Notes: a model not told the origin generated them from the sequence alone. Positions 1 through 6,419 are shown, numbered from the stretch's first letter. The stretch is 7,694 nucleotides of DNA from JAKAKT01 sp041305385 (GCA_041305385.1 JBFYLO010000010.1:1-7694); one strand, 5' to 3'. Translations and numbers: made by a program.

Positions 1-19
1 AATTCGGCAAAACCCAACC

Positions 20-73
20 AACGAACTCGCGGGCGGCACGGTGCTCGCTTCAACGAGAGCGAGGCCGTTCGTT
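20..73. repeat. Imperfect nested inverted repeat at window edge
   Basis: AACGAAC at 20-26 is the exact reverse complement of GTTCGTT at 67-73. Inside it CTCGCT at 44-49 pairs with AGCGAG at 58-63 around an 8-base loop. The arms are short and widely spaced, so this may be chance in GC-rich DNA. It could also be the structured 3' end of a gene lying to the left of the window. No tRNA-like arrangement is visible. Confidence 0.25.
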
Positions 74-88
74 CCCCGGCTCCCGAGC

Positions 89-110
89 AACTCGAGTGTC
101 GAGTTATTTT
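89..110 (+). terminator. Possible terminator hairpin before the nucleotidyltransferase
   Basis: AACTCG (89-94) and CGAGTT (100-105) form a 6-bp stem with loop AGTGT, followed directly by ATTTT. This could end a transcript arriving from the left edge. The same AT-rich block, TTATTTT at 104-110, is the only TATA-like stretch upstream of the start at 134 and lies about 27 bases before it, so it may instead be, or also be, that gene's promoter. The sequence alone does not decide between the two. Confidence 0.3.
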
Positions 111-124
111 GGCGGTTTGCTATA

Positions 125-130
125 GGTGAT
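125..130 (+). promoter_or_regulatory. Ribosome binding site deciding the start at 134
   Basis: GGTGAT is followed by three bases and then ATG at 134. GGTGAT is complementary to the ATCACC core of the usual 16S anti-Shine-Dalgarno end. The same GGTGNN-N3-ATG layout recurs before the GlcNAc-1-phosphotransferase and the TM2-like gene. It supports 134 over the in-frame GTG at 41, which would add 31 residues that do not resemble the family. Confidence 0.75.
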
Positions 131-133
131 TTG

Positions 134-865
134 ATGAAGGCATTCGTTCTCTGCGGAGGGAAAGGCACTCGCCTGAGGCCCTACACCTACTCCATCCCGA
201 AGCCCATGCTCAGGCTCGGCAAGAGGCCGATTCTGCAGTTCGTGGTAGGCAACCTTGCATCATCCGGCATAAAGGACCTGATACTCACAGTCGGCTATCT
301 CAAGGAGCAGATAACCGACTATTTCGGAGATGGAAGGAAGTTCGGGGCCAAGATAAGCTATCTCGAGGAGAGGGAGGAGATGAACACCGCGGGCTCGATT
401 CTTCCAGGCAAGGGTCTCATTGACTCCACCTTCGTCGTAGTCATGGGCGACCACCTCTCCATGGTTGATTTAGAGAAGATGGTCAAGCACCACAAGAAAA
501 AGGGCGCCATGGCGACAATCGGGCTTAAGGAACAGGGAGTCCCCCTGGAGTACGGGATTGCTGAAATCAACGGGGAGGGCTTCATCACCGGGTTCAAGGA
601 AAAACCCATCCTTCGGAACTACGTTAATACAGCAATCTACGTTTTCGAGCCGGAAATATACAAGTTCATTTCCCCAAAAGATGACTTTGCAAAGAACGTT
701 TTCCCGAAACTCCTCGCAGCCAAAGAGCCGATAAACTCGCACATAATCAATGAGTATTGGCTTGACATCGGAAGGATTCACGATTACGAGCGTCTCGACC
801 AAACGCTTTCTATATTCGATTTAGCCTTCCACCACCACGGCAGGGAAAGCACACGTTCTGGGTGA
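134..865 (+). CDS. NDP-sugar nucleotidyltransferase (sugar-1-phosphate NTP transferase)
   Basis: This 243-residue protein belongs to the nucleotidyl transferase family that joins an NTP to a sugar-1-phosphate, giving an activated sugar and pyrophosphate in the cytosol. The N-terminus carries the signature GGKGTRLRPYT (residues 8-18), followed by PKPML (22-26), whose lysine is typical of the sugar-nucleotide site. GD at 105-106 is the usual metal-binding position, EKP lies at 156-158, the NTAIYVF sheet at 165-171, and WLDIG at 209-213 carries a second conserved Asp. The length matches the short form without a left-handed beta-helix acyltransferase domain. The start at 134 is chosen because of the GGTGAT site and because the signature then begins at residue 8, as in the family. 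The last 15 or so residues (HHHGRESTRSG end) look unconserved. Substrate (glucose, mannose or other; dTTP, UTP or GTP) cannot be read from sequence. The neighbouring polyprenol-phosphate sugar genes suggest a glycosylation role. Confidence 0.88.
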   Translation: MKAFVLCGGKGTRLRPYTYSIPKPMLRLGKRPILQFVVGNLASSGIKDLILTVGYLKEQITDYFGDGRKFGAKISYLEEREEMNTAGSILPGKGLIDSTFVVVMGDHLSMVDLEKMVKHHKKKGAMATIGLKEQGVPLEYGIAEINGEGFITGFKEKPILRNYVNTAIYVFEPEIYKFISPKDDFAKNVFPKLLAAKEPINSHIINEYWLDIGRIHDYERLDQTLSIFDLAFHHHGRESTRSG

Positions 866-872
866 TTTCCTG
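861..872 (+). promoter_or_regulatory. Ribosome binding site pointing to a CTG start
   Basis: GGTGAT (861-866) is followed by TTC and CTG (870-872), in frame with the M23 peptidase and with the same spacing as the ATG-started genes at 134, 2587 and 6768. The annotated GTG at 897 has no purine-rich site before it. The GGTGAT overlaps the TGA stop of the upstream gene (863-865), which would allow translational coupling. A CTG start is rare, so this is an inference. Confidence 0.4.
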
Positions 873-896
873 CAGACCGAGAAAATTCCCAGCCCG

Positions 897-1589
897 GTGC
901 TGATTAAGGCCAAACAGGAGACTGTTCCAAACCAGGCTGGAACGAACAAGCAGATGTGGGACATTCTCGCAAAAAAGATATCCCCTTTCAGCATACCCTG
1001 CGCCCCGAGGGGAGAGCATCTCCACGCAGGAACCGACATATACGCCCCGAGGGGAACCACTGTCCGTGCGATTTTGCCGGGTGAAGTCATCTGGGCCGGA
1101 AAAACATACGGAGCTTACCAAAATGCCGTGATAACCAAGAGCGAGTTAAATGGCGAAACCATATACGTAATATACGCGCACCTAGACGAGGACATTAAGC
1201 TCAAACAGGGCCAGAAGGTGCTAGCAGGCGAAGGGCTCGCTTCAGTCGGCCCACACCACGCAGGCCCCCATCTGCATTTCGAGATACTCACAAACCTGGA
1301 TGAGATATGCGTGAGCAAAACCGACACCCCGCGGCTTGAGCGAGGAATCAACAAAATAGGGAAAACAGAAACCCCTGCCAGCATCCCAGAAGCCGAGGAA
1401 GGAGTTAGCGGTTCCCCATTCTACAGTTTCCGCGCAGGAAAGGTTAACCAGGCAGAGGACAGAGTTTACATCGCGGTGAATCCATTCGCATGGGGGCCCG
1501 TCAAAGACGGAGAGATATTTTTTCCAGTGGAATCAGCCAGATATACCCAAAGGCATGTGGCCTCCCCTGGCGGTTCAGGGCAGGACTAG
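897..1589 (+). CDS. M23 family (LytM-type) metallopeptidase
   Basis: The 230-residue product has a full peptidase M23 / LytM zinc site: H43 and D47 in HAGTD, H95 in YAHLD, and H125-x-H127 in GPHLHFEI. These correspond to the LytM zinc ligands and catalytic histidines. The beta-rich core spans roughly residues 28-132, and the following 100 residues are unassigned. M23 enzymes cleave glycine-containing peptide links, classically in bacterial peptidoglycan; the archaeal substrate is unknown. No signal peptide or membrane segment is visible, unlike many relatives. The start is doubtful. GTG at 897 lacks a ribosome site, the frame is open back to a TAG at 822, and a CTG at 870 sits perfectly behind GGTGAT, which would add nine residues (239 in total). 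The gene follows the nucleotidyltransferase closely, probably as an operon. It ends in a CTAG shared with the convergent transferase gene. Confidence 0.85.
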   Translation: MLIKAKQETVPNQAGTNKQMWDILAKKISPFSIPCAPRGEHLHAGTDIYAPRGTTVRAILPGEVIWAGKTYGAYQNAVITKSELNGETIYVIYAHLDEDIKLKQGQKVLAGEGLASVGPHHAGPHLHFEILTNLDEICVSKTDTPRLERGINKIGKTETPASIPEAEEGVSGSPFYSFRAGKVNQAEDRVYIAVNPFAWGPVKDGEIFFPVESARYTQRHVASPGGSGQD

Positions 1590-2587
1590 AACACTGCAAA
1601 CAGCCTTATCGCAACCAGTGCAAAAAACAACTCCACCAGAAGGAGGACAATCACCAGTTTTTTCTCGCCCACCCCCCCAAGACGGTCCATTAGGAGCTGT
1701 CCGAGCCCCTTGGGCCCTTCCTTTGGGCAGATGAGTTTTGCCCCCTTTAACTTTCCAAATGTCTTGGGCATCCCATGCCTCGCTTTTATGAAGAAATCAA
1801 CCACATGTGGGATTACAAGAATCGCTCCAGCAGCCTCCATGTTCCCGATTATCACTGCGGAGGCAAGCGACGCCCCGATTATTAGTGTCCCAACGTCTCC
1901 CGGGAACACCCTTGCTGGAAACCAGTTGAACCTGGTGAAGGCCAGCAGTGCCCCGCACATGGCAGCAGAGATTAGGAGCGCGTTGCCAGCGCCCGGATTT
2001 ACCCCGAGTTGCGTTAGGGCGATGGTCCCGATTGCCCCCAACATTATCACTCCGAGCCCGCTCTCGAGACCGTTGAACCCAGCGAGCATATTTGTGAGGT
2101 TCGAGGCCACAGTCACTCCCAACGGGACAAGGACAATCACATAGGCGAGCCCGAAATCCACGGGCCCGATGAACGGGAAAATCAGTACCGTGCTCCCTGC
2201 CCTGATGGCCATGAGCGGAACCGCTGCAAACACGGGCAGCAGTGCTTTCACATCCTGCCTCATGTCGAAAAGGTCGTCGAATATCCCAACCATCGCCATT
2301 ATGAGCACGGTTATCAGCCCGGTGAGCACAAAGGTGAGGTTCATGTCAAGTCCAAGGAACGTATGCATCCCGACAGCAGCAAGGATTCCGGCGATGAACC
2401 CGACCACAATCCCCAGCCCGCCGATGTTTGGGATCAGGGGGCAGCCCTTCTTGTGCATATCCCCGCCCACGAGCCCTGCAGCCCGAAGCTTCCTTATGAG
2501 ATAAGGCATTATGAGATAGGTCGATGCAAAAGAGGCCAGGAATACGAGCACAGCCCCCTCAGGGAGCTTGCCGGCTAGGTAATCCAT
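1586..2587 (-). CDS. Dolichyl/polyprenyl-phosphate GlcNAc-1-phosphotransferase (GT4, ALG7/AglH-like)
   Basis: This 333-residue, highly hydrophobic protein has about ten membrane helices and belongs to the MraY/WecA/ALG7 superfamily. That family transfers sugar-1-phosphate from a UDP-sugar to a polyprenyl phosphate on the cytoplasmic membrane face. Visible motifs in order are GDMHKKG (42-48) with NIGG (54-57), the DD pair in GIFDDLFD (101-108), NLTNMLAGFNGLESG (163-177), FPGDVGT (228-234) and PHVVDFFIKARHG (260-272). The AG-x-NG-x-E form of the central motif is that of eukaryotic DPAGT1 and archaeal AglH, rather than the DG form of bacterial WecA/MraY. The enzyme probably makes the first lipid-linked intermediate of N-glycosylation. 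It is the last gene of a three-gene operon: its ATG shares one base with the upstream TGA (TGATG), and GGTGAC lies three bases ahead. The UDP-sugar substrate is inferred, not proven. Confidence 0.87.
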   Translation of the reverse strand: MDYLAGKLPEGAVLVFLASFASTYLIMPYLIRKLRAAGLVGGDMHKKGCPLIPNIGGLGIVVGFIAGILAAVGMHTFLGLDMNLTFVLTGLITVLIMAMVGIFDDLFDMRQDVKALLPVFAAVPLMAIRAGSTVLIFPFIGPVDFGLAYVIVLVPLGVTVASNLTNMLAGFNGLESGLGVIMLGAIGTIALTQLGVNPGAGNALLISAAMCGALLAFTRFNWFPARVFPGDVGTLIIGASLASAVIIGNMEAAGAILVIPHVVDFFIKARHGMPKTFGKLKGAKLICPKEGPKGLGQLLMDRLGGVGEKKLVIVLLLVELFFALVAIRLFAVF

Positions 2588-4368
2588 CAGGTCACCCTGT
2601 AAAGCCTAATAACCCCATCTCCCTCAGAATGCAACAGCTCGAGTCCGTCTGGGTTTTCAAAATATATGTCAAACAGGGTGTTCCTCTCCCCATAAAGCGG
2701 AAGCGCAATTCTCGAACCAGGGCCAATCGGGAGGCTCTCCCCCTCAAATCGCCTCAACCTGCTGTATGGTATCTGGCCAATGCTGTCTACCTGCACATCC
2801 TGCCCGAGAGGGTTGGCCCCGTCATCAATTTGGACTCGCATGACATCCCCGCTTCGCGACACATACCCTGCATAAAATCTCTGAGTATCGGAATCCTTCA
2901 TATACCCCGCGAAGAAGTAAGTCTCGAGCGTAGGTCTTGTCACATTGCCAACCTTGGCAAGGCCCGGAACATCATCCAGATAACTCCTGTCGACAATGAT
3001 ATGTGTCACGCCAGCCCCCTGCAGTATGCCCGTCCCAGTCTCATTCAGCAGATATCTGGCAACTTGGGCATCGCAACAGCCATCCCTGCCGGCCAGGTAC
3101 TGGACGAATCCCATCGGTCCGATTGCGCCAACCACTGCATCCTGTGGCAAGTTCTCCCCGGCCCAGGTGAGGGTTGCGCCCCAGTCAGACCCAATCGTAA
3201 GGTAATTCGACTTCAGCATCGCAATACCCGAAATGACCGAAGAGAAGGCAAGGATAGCCACCACTGCGAAGACCGCAGTTTTTCGATTTGAGGGGCTGTC
3301 ATACATTAGAAGCGCCATCATTCCAAGGCCTCCGGCGAGGAGAGCAAGCGCAAGAGCGCTTCCGAAGCCGGCGATATTGTTTGTAATTGGAAAGATGGCG
3401 CAGGCGCACAATAGGCTGAAAAACGCACATGTCAGCCACTTCTCATGAGTGTGCCCCAGAACCGCAGCGACTCCAAAAACAGCCCCAACGGCCATTCCCG
3501 GCGTTGCCATGAGCGGGTCGAACAGGGCAATTCCAACTGAGCTGATTGCCAGCGCGAGAAAGAACAGTTCGTATTTCTTGGTTTCTTGCACCAAATCCCT
3601 AAGGGCCACAAAAACGAAAACAGCAAGAAGGGGCAAAAGCAGGACATAGGTGCTGAAAGCATCCTCCAGCCTAAGGTGTTCGCCGATATTTGCGAATTTC
3701 GCAGATGAAACGAACAACACCATTGGGAGGATAAGCGCCGCCACCCGCGTTCCATAGGTAATGTAAGAGCCCTCCTTCACATAATACGCTAACTGGGCAA
3801 CTGCAGATGCAATGACTGCCCCAGCGAGCAGCGAACCGGCATCACTGACAGTCATGTTTACTCCGACAACTGTCCCTGCAGCGAGTGAGAGGAGAATGCC
3901 CACCGGCGCAGGTTTTGTCACATCTCCCAGCAAGAACAGCATAATCGAAACCGAAAACAGGGCGACACTCAGAATCCCCGGTGCATAGACCCCCTCCGCG
4001 GAGTTTAGAAGGAACAGCGAAGAGGATGCAAGGAAAACAGCCCCGAGCAGAGCAACCTCCGGCCTGAGCCGGCTTCTCGCAGCAATATAAACTGCAATCA
4101 CGGAAACGAGCCCAAGAAGCACTGGAAGGTACTTCACAACCATCTCAAATCGCTTGTGGTCGAATTCAGTCCCGCCAGTTGCAAAATAGACCTGGCGCGT
4201 GAGCTCGGTGAACGGCGTGGAACCGCCCCCCTTTATGGCCCTCTCAGCTTCAAGTGCGTACCTATACGAAACAGCGTGCGGATATGCCGATTGAACCGAG
4301 GTGAACAGCGAAACAGAAAAAATTATCACAAATGCAACAGCCCCCATCTCCACTAGCCAGTTATCCAT
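2587..4368 (-). CDS. STT3/AglB-like GT-C membrane protein with degenerate catalytic motifs
   Basis: The 593-residue product has about 12 membrane helices in residues 8-385 and then a soluble C-terminal domain, the architecture of oligosaccharyltransferase STT3/AglB. The clearest match is residues 395-470. SDWGATLTWAGENLPQDAVV corresponds to the STT3 stretch that leads into WWDYG, followed by QYLAGR, a hydrophilic helix with LLNETG, and GVTHIIVDRSYL. Residues 76-147 also resemble the second conserved STT3 block. The expected catalytic features are missing: WWDYG reads IGPMG (416-420), the first-loop acidic motif region reads AYPHAVSYRYAL, and the G-x-x-D-x-D region reads EGVYAPG (125-131). It is therefore probably a non-catalytic or diverged paralogue. 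A different GT-C glycosyltransferase is the main alternative. It overlaps the reductase gene by 8 bases and the phosphotransferase gene by 1 base. Its ATG follows GAGTGAGGGGAA. The assignment rests on pattern memory, not alignment. Confidence 0.62.
   Translation of the reverse strand: MDNWLVEMGAVAFVIIFSVSLFTSVQSAYPHAVSYRYALEAERAIKGGGSTPFTELTRQVYFATGGTEFDHKRFEMVVKYLPVLLGLVSVIAVYIAARSRLRPEVALLGAVFLASSSLFLLNSAEGVYAPGILSVALFSVSIMLFLLGDVTKPAPVGILLSLAAGTVVGVNMTVSDAGSLLAGAVIASAVAQLAYYVKEGSYITYGTRVAALILPMVLFVSSAKFANIGEHLRLEDAFSTYVLLLPLLAVFVFVALRDLVQETKKYELFFLALAISSVGIALFDPLMATPGMAVGAVFGVAAVLGHTHEKWLTCAFFSLLCACAIFPITNNIAGFGSALALALLAGGLGMMALLMYDSPSNRKTAVFAVVAILAFSSVISGIAMLKSNYLTIGSDWGATLTWAGENLPQDAVVGAIGPMGFVQYLAGRDGCCDAQVARYLLNETGTGILQGAGVTHIIVDRSYLDDVPGLAKVGNVTRPTLETYFFAGYMKDSDTQRFYAGYVSRSGDVMRVQIDDGANPLGQDVQVDSIGQIPYSRLRRFEGESLPIGPGSRIALPLYGERNTLFDIYFENPDGLELLHSEGDGVIRLYRVT
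2591..2596 (-). promoter_or_regulatory. Ribosome binding site of the GlcNAc-1-phosphotransferase
   Basis: On the minus strand GGTGAC is followed by CTG and the ATG at 2587-2585. The site lies inside the last codons of the upstream STT3-like gene, whose TGA overlaps the ATG by one base. This supports re-initiation by the same ribosome. Confidence 0.7.
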
Positions 4369-5623
4369 TTCCCCTCACTCCCTTAAGTGCTTCCCTGGCC
4401 CGGTCAACACTGACCTTTCCGCCCCCTCTGAGTTTCTCCACAACAGCCTCGATTTCCTTCCCCTCGGCACCTGCCAGAATCGCGATGTTTCGTGCGTGAA
4501 GCCTCATGTGCCCCCTCTGTATTCCCTCTGTAGAAAGGGCCTTGAGCGCGGCGAAGTTCTGCGCCAGCCCCACTGAGGCCATGACTTCCGCAAGCTCCCC
4601 AGCTGACTTGACACCAAGTATCCCGAGCGATACTTTTGCAACTGGATGGGTTTTCGTAGCCCCGCCGACAATCCCGACAGCGAGCGGGAGTTCAATGCTT
4701 CCCCTGAGGTTCCCGTGTTCGTCCTTCTCCCAATTGGTGAGCGGGTGATACCCCTTTAGTGCAGCATAGGCATGCGCCCCTGCTTCGACTGCTCGCCAGT
4801 CATTTCCAGTTGCAAGAGCCACAGCATCAATCCCATTCATCACTCCCTTGTTGTGGGTTGCGCACCTGTAGGGGTCTGACGCAGCGAAGGCATGGGCGAG
4901 GACCACCCCATCGACAACCTCCTGCCCGACCACATCCTTCTTAAGCAGAACTTTGGCCCGTGCCAGCCTGTGGACAGCGAGGTTCGAAATTATCCGCAGG
5001 CAGGCTTTCCCGCCAGTCACTTCCTCGATTCGCGGGGTGATTGCTTCGGCCATGGTGTTTATCACATTGGCGCCCATAGCATCCCTGACATCGACGAGCA
5101 GATGCACGATGACCATCTTTCCCTGGCTGGTATCGATGACCCTTCCTTCTATATCCCGGGCCCCGCCTCCCCTGCTGATGAGCACATCATCCTGCTTGTT
5201 CGCCAGCTCGAGAAGCTCCGTTTTCGCCCTCACCAGTGCATTGACTGCAGCCTCGGGGTTTTCAATCTCAAGAAGCTGTATCTGGCCAATCATCACCGGT
5301 TCAGTGGAACTCGCGACGAACCCGCCGCACTGCCTCGCAATCTTGGCAGCATTGGAAGCTGCCGCGATAACCGACGGTTCCTCAATGGCCATGGGCACCA
5401 GGTAATCCCTCTTGTTAATCAAGAATCCGGTCGCAACGCCCAGGGGGACAGGCATCGAGCCTATCTGGTTTTCGACCATCTGCGAAACCGCCCCGCCCCC
5501 AAGCCCTGCGGACTCGGCCAGTGTTTTCATCTCCTCTTCGCTAAGGCCGGCGAACTGCCGGACTTGCTTTCGGCGCTCCTCGGCGCTCAGCTTGTAAAAG
5601 CCAGAAAACTCAGATGAAGGCAT
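4361..5623 (-). CDS. mvaA: Hydroxymethylglutaryl-CoA reductase, class II
   Basis: This 420-residue cytosolic enzyme interconverts HMG-CoA and mevalonate, the committed step of the mevalonate route to archaeal isoprenoid lipids and polyprenols. The sequence resembles the class II enzyme of Pseudomonas mevalonii along its whole length (428 residues there, from memory). Expected active-site residues are present: E82 in EEPS (equivalent to E83), K259 in THNKG (K267), D275 in GNDWRAVEAG (D283) and H372 in RGHMRLHARN (H381). ENQIG is at 51-55, the dinucleotide-binding DAMGAN at 181-186, and VGGATKTHP at 319-327. No membrane helices are present, which separates it from class I enzymes. The ATG follows AGAGGGGAATTCG and starts the three-gene operon. 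Whether it prefers NADH or NADPH, and whether it runs in the synthetic direction, cannot be read directly. The lipid-glycan neighbours favour synthesis. Confidence 0.95.
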   Translation of the reverse strand: MPSSEFSGFYKLSAEERRKQVRQFAGLSEEEMKTLAESAGLGGGAVSQMVENQIGSMPVPLGVATGFLINKRDYLVPMAIEEPSVIAAASNAAKIARQCGGFVASSTEPVMIGQIQLLEIENPEAAVNALVRAKTELLELANKQDDVLISRGGGARDIEGRVIDTSQGKMVIVHLLVDVRDAMGANVINTMAEAITPRIEEVTGGKACLRIISNLAVHRLARAKVLLKKDVVGQEVVDGVVLAHAFAASDPYRCATHNKGVMNGIDAVALATGNDWRAVEAGAHAYAALKGYHPLTNWEKDEHGNLRGSIELPLAVGIVGGATKTHPVAKVSLGILGVKSAGELAEVMASVGLAQNFAALKALSTEGIQRGHMRLHARNIAILAGAEGKEIEAVVEKLRGGGKVSVDRAREALKGVRGNG

Positions 5624-5652
5624 CGAATTCCCCTCTTCCTATTGTTCGCCTA

Positions 5653-5664
5653 GATATTAAAAAG
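5653..5664. promoter_or_regulatory. Divergent TATA-like element between reductase and PLP-protein genes
   Basis: The 58-base spacer between the two divergent starts contains one strong AT block, GATATTAAAAAG. On the minus strand it reads CTTTTTAATATC and lies about 35 bases before the reductase ATG, leaving a leader of about 10 bases that includes AGAGGGG. On the plus strand its centre is about 24 bases before the ATG at 5682, which has no ribosome site, so that transcript is probably leaderless. One AT block may serve both directions, or two boxes may overlap. Confidence 0.55.
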
Positions 5665-5681
5665 ATTTGTAGTTTCCAATT

Positions 5682-6392
5682 ATGTCAATGGAACACCCGA
5701 AAGAGAAGCTAGACTCGCTTCATTCTCAGATTCGCACGGCCCTTCCGCCCGGTTCCCGCGAGCCACGTCTCATAGGGGTAACAAAAACAAAATCACCCGA
5801 GGAAATCCTCGAGTTCTACAATCTGGGGATGCGTGATTTCGGGGAGAACAAGCTCCAGGAGGCCCTTCCAAAAGCCGAGGCTCTGCCCAAGGACATCCGC
5901 TGGCATTTCATCGGCCACCTGCAGTCGAACAAGGTCAAGGGAGCAGTCGGGAAATTCAAGCTCATACACTCAGCCGATTCAATCAAGTTATTGGAAAAGA
6001 TAAACGCCCGGGCCCAGGAGCTCGGGATCATTCAGGACGTTCTCCTCGAGGTAAACGTTTCTAGGGAGCAAACAAAATTCGGGCTCAGGGCGAGCGAGGT
6101 TAAGGATGTTTTGGATAAAACAAGAACCCTTGCGAACATTCGAGTTTTAGGATTGATGACTGTGGCCCCATACGGGTCCAGCGAGCCAGAGCTTCGCAGA
6201 GTTTTCTCTTCTCTCCGCGAGCTTGCCCGCTCCCTCAATCTCCCAGAGCTTTCCATGGGAATGAGCGACGATTTCGAGATTGCAGTAAAGGAAGGCGCAA
6301 CGATGATACGGATAGGGCGGGCGCTCCTCGGAGAACGTAAAAGGAAAATTAAAAAAACTCGCTCGAACCAAGAGCGCAACTCCCGAGCTTGA
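5682..6392 (+). CDS. YggS/PLPBP (PROSC) family pyridoxal-phosphate-binding protein
   Basis: The 236-residue product is a single-domain alanine-racemase-fold protein that binds PLP without a known catalytic reaction. The family buffers PLP and affects amino-acid and keto-acid balance in the cytosol. K35 in IGVTKTKSPEE is the expected Schiff-base lysine. Further family blocks are FGENKLQE (53-60), WHFIGHLQSNK (74-84), LGLMTVAP (156-163), LSMGMSDDFEIAV (190-202) and the phosphate-binding end ATMIRIGRALLGER (206-219). The family normally ends about there. The last 17 residues are a basic, low-complexity tail encoded by DNA that is also an inverted repeat and T-run for the opposite strand. ATG at 5688 (third residue) is an alternative start. 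No ribosome site precedes either, and the AT block 24 bases upstream suggests leaderless translation. Confidence 0.93.
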   Translation: MSMEHPKEKLDSLHSQIRTALPPGSREPRLIGVTKTKSPEEILEFYNLGMRDFGENKLQEALPKAEALPKDIRWHFIGHLQSNKVKGAVGKFKLIHSADSIKLLEKINARAQELGIIQDVLLEVNVSREQTKFGLRASEVKDVLDKTRTLANIRVLGLMTVAPYGSSEPELRRVFSSLRELARSLNLPELSMGMSDDFEIAVKEGATMIRIGRALLGERKRKIKKTRSNQERNSRA

Positions 6393-6402
6393 ACCGAGCG
6401 AG
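6351..6402 (-). terminator. Hairpin plus T7 terminator for the TM2-like gene
   Basis: Read on the minus strand, CTCGCTCG pairs with CGAGCGAG (8 bp). A symmetric GTT/GTT internal loop follows, then CAAG paired with CTTG and a 15-base apical loop. The downstream arm is followed at once by seven T residues (A7 at 6351-6357 on the plus strand). This is the layout of an intrinsic terminator. It sits about 90 bases past the TM2-like stop and inside the last codons of the convergent PLP-protein gene. Confidence 0.6.
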
Positions 6403-6419
6403 CCCATATTTCTCGTTGT

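Noticed and set aside
41..133. GTG start at 41 adding 31 residues to the nucleotidyltransferase
   Set aside because: The extension is unlike the family, and a GGTGAT site three bases before the ATG at 134 fits better.
800..900. Frameshift fusing the nucleotidyltransferase and the M23 peptidase into one protein
   Set aside because: The nucleotidyltransferase is complete at normal length and the M23 domain is complete too. A stop at 822 separates the frames, and two adjacent genes is the simpler reading.
1670..1680. G7 run in the phosphotransferase (C7 on plus strand) as a programmed slippage site
   Set aside because: It lies near the C-terminus, the frame continues normally to the stop, and no alternative frame product looks meaningful.
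2524..3291. 255-codon open frame on the plus strand opposite the STT3-like gene
   Set aside because: It lies wholly antisense to a longer, well-patterned membrane protein, has no recognisable motif or start signals, and long antisense frames are expected in GC-biased genes.
3432..3755. 107-codon minus-strand frame inside the STT3-like gene
   Set aside because: It is a different frame of the same strand with no start signals, and it sits inside an intact 593-codon gene. I saw no sign of a frameshift there.
4892..5617. 241-codon open frame on the plus strand opposite the reductase
   Set aside because: The minus strand encodes HMG-CoA reductase with all active-site residues; this frame is its shadow.
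6358..6403. tRNA-like fragment on the minus strand because of GGTTCGAGC
   Set aside because: No acceptor, anticodon or proper T-arm pairing can be drawn. The sequence is explained by the 8-bp inverted repeat and T-run.
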